DNA of 38,205 bases from JAQVUB01 sp033809415 (GTDB taxonomy: Bacteria > Verrucomicrobiota > Lentisphaeria > Oligosphaerales > Oligosphaeraceae). The notes beneath the pieces are model-generated. The model saw nothing but the letters and a program-made list of their open reading frames with translations. It searched no databases and was not told the origin of the DNA. Location of the stretch: assembly GCA_033809415.1 (NCBI GenBank), contig JAPXLT010000008.1, positions 1 to 38,205 on the forward strand, written 5' to 3'. Positions 37,950-38,205 of this stretch are shown piece after piece. Position numbers and translations under genes: made by a program. Positions within the stretch are counted from its first letter, which is position 1, and each line of letters starts with the position of its first letter.

Positions 37950-38205
37950 ATGGCGCGGTTGCAAAAAAGTCGAAAATCCGCTGGAACTCTTTTGGAAGAG
38001 GATTTGCGGCGGGAGATTTTCACCAAGCGGTTGAGTGACGGACAGGCGATTACGCCGGAGTTGGAGTTGGCACGGCGCTATCGGATCAGTCGGAATACGG
38101 TACGCAAGACCATTGATAAATTGGTAGCCAGCGGATTGTTGTACCGTCAGCAGGGCAGCGGGACTTTTGTTGCCCAAGGTGCTTCCGGATCCGGGACAGC
38201 GCGTC
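37950..38205 (+). CDS. GntR-family regulator, 3' end cut by window edge
   Basis: The frame from ATG 37950 (AAGG 8 bases upstream) runs off the window after 85 codons. It encodes a GntR winged helix: LLEEDLRREIFTKRLSDGQA, ITPELELARRYRISRNTVRK and KLVASGLLYRQQGSGTFVA. The C-terminal sensor domain is not visible, but the neighbour suggests a LacI-like one. It has its own promoter with inverted repeats and is divergent from the regulator at 36155. Confidence 0.85.
   Translation, partial: MARLQKSRKSAGTLLEEDLRREIFTKRLSDGQAITPELELARRYRISRNTVRKTIDKLVASGLLYRQQGSGTFVAQGASGSGTAR

Overview
The window looks like a chromosomal segment of a member of the Lentisphaerota (Victivallales-like) that carries the right-hand end of an integrated mobile element. 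The taxonomic hint comes from the right third: a pseudopilin with the FTLIELLVVIAIIAILAS leader typical of the very expanded prepilin families of that phylum, GntR-headed/LacI-bodied regulators, a DUF6067-like glycoside-hydrolase-type protein, and intergenic repeats rich in CACGAAA and TGGAC words. This assignment is an inference; no rRNA is present.

Bases 1 to about 22,958 form an accessory island ending at the 3' end of an intact tRNA-Ser(GGA) gene (22958-23046, minus strand), with a tyrosine recombinase gene right next to it (21481-22842). From the left it holds: a DDE transposase cut by the window edge; a putative DNA-binding helical protein (1544-2245) behind a palindromic operator; a tight plus-strand cassette of an EcoRI-type adenine methyltransferase, a DUF262-HNH nuclease, an unlisted 58-residue two-span membrane protein and an M41-like zinc protease that is frameshifted exactly in its HEAGH motif (2653-5915); a MORN-repeat protein; a minus-strand replication/repair-flavoured series (two micro-ORFs, RadC, unknown, DUF932, Cas4/RecB-like nuclease, a helical protein, a DnaN-like sliding clamp with a C-terminal extension, two small proteins; 6675-13106); a divergent plus-strand pair (907-residue RecA-fold ATPase and a second helical protein related to the first); an AlpA/MerR-type regulator; a hairpin-rich non-coding stretch (17634-18353) leading into an HUH-type rolling-circle-like Rep (18354-18977) overlapped by a PIF1-like helicase (18970-20316); then a graveyard of transposon remnants. 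No relaxase, type IV secretion or virion genes are visible, so the element type (plasmid-like integrative element, satellite or decayed ICE) is open, and its left end lies outside the window.

Bases 23,047 to 38,205 look like host chromosome with well spaced metabolic and surface genes: a PIG-L deacetylase; an etfB-etfA-FAD oxidase operon of the lactate/glycolate dehydrogenase type; a Re-citrate-synthase-like acyltransferase fused to a Cache-type sensor domain; a membrane-anchored unknown protein; an operon of regulator, pseudopilin and a very large secreted carbohydrate-active protein; and the start of another GntR regulator. Its intergenic spaces are filled by several repeat families: long CACGAAA inverted repeats sitting between convergent genes, a small hairpin family ending in GCCAAG with compensatory stem changes, and TGGAC-type minisatellites.

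Several annotated starts were moved to an ATG/GTG with a Shine-Dalgarno sequence, and several genes below 60 codons were found by reading the sequence by eye. All family assignments are by motif recognition, without database searches.
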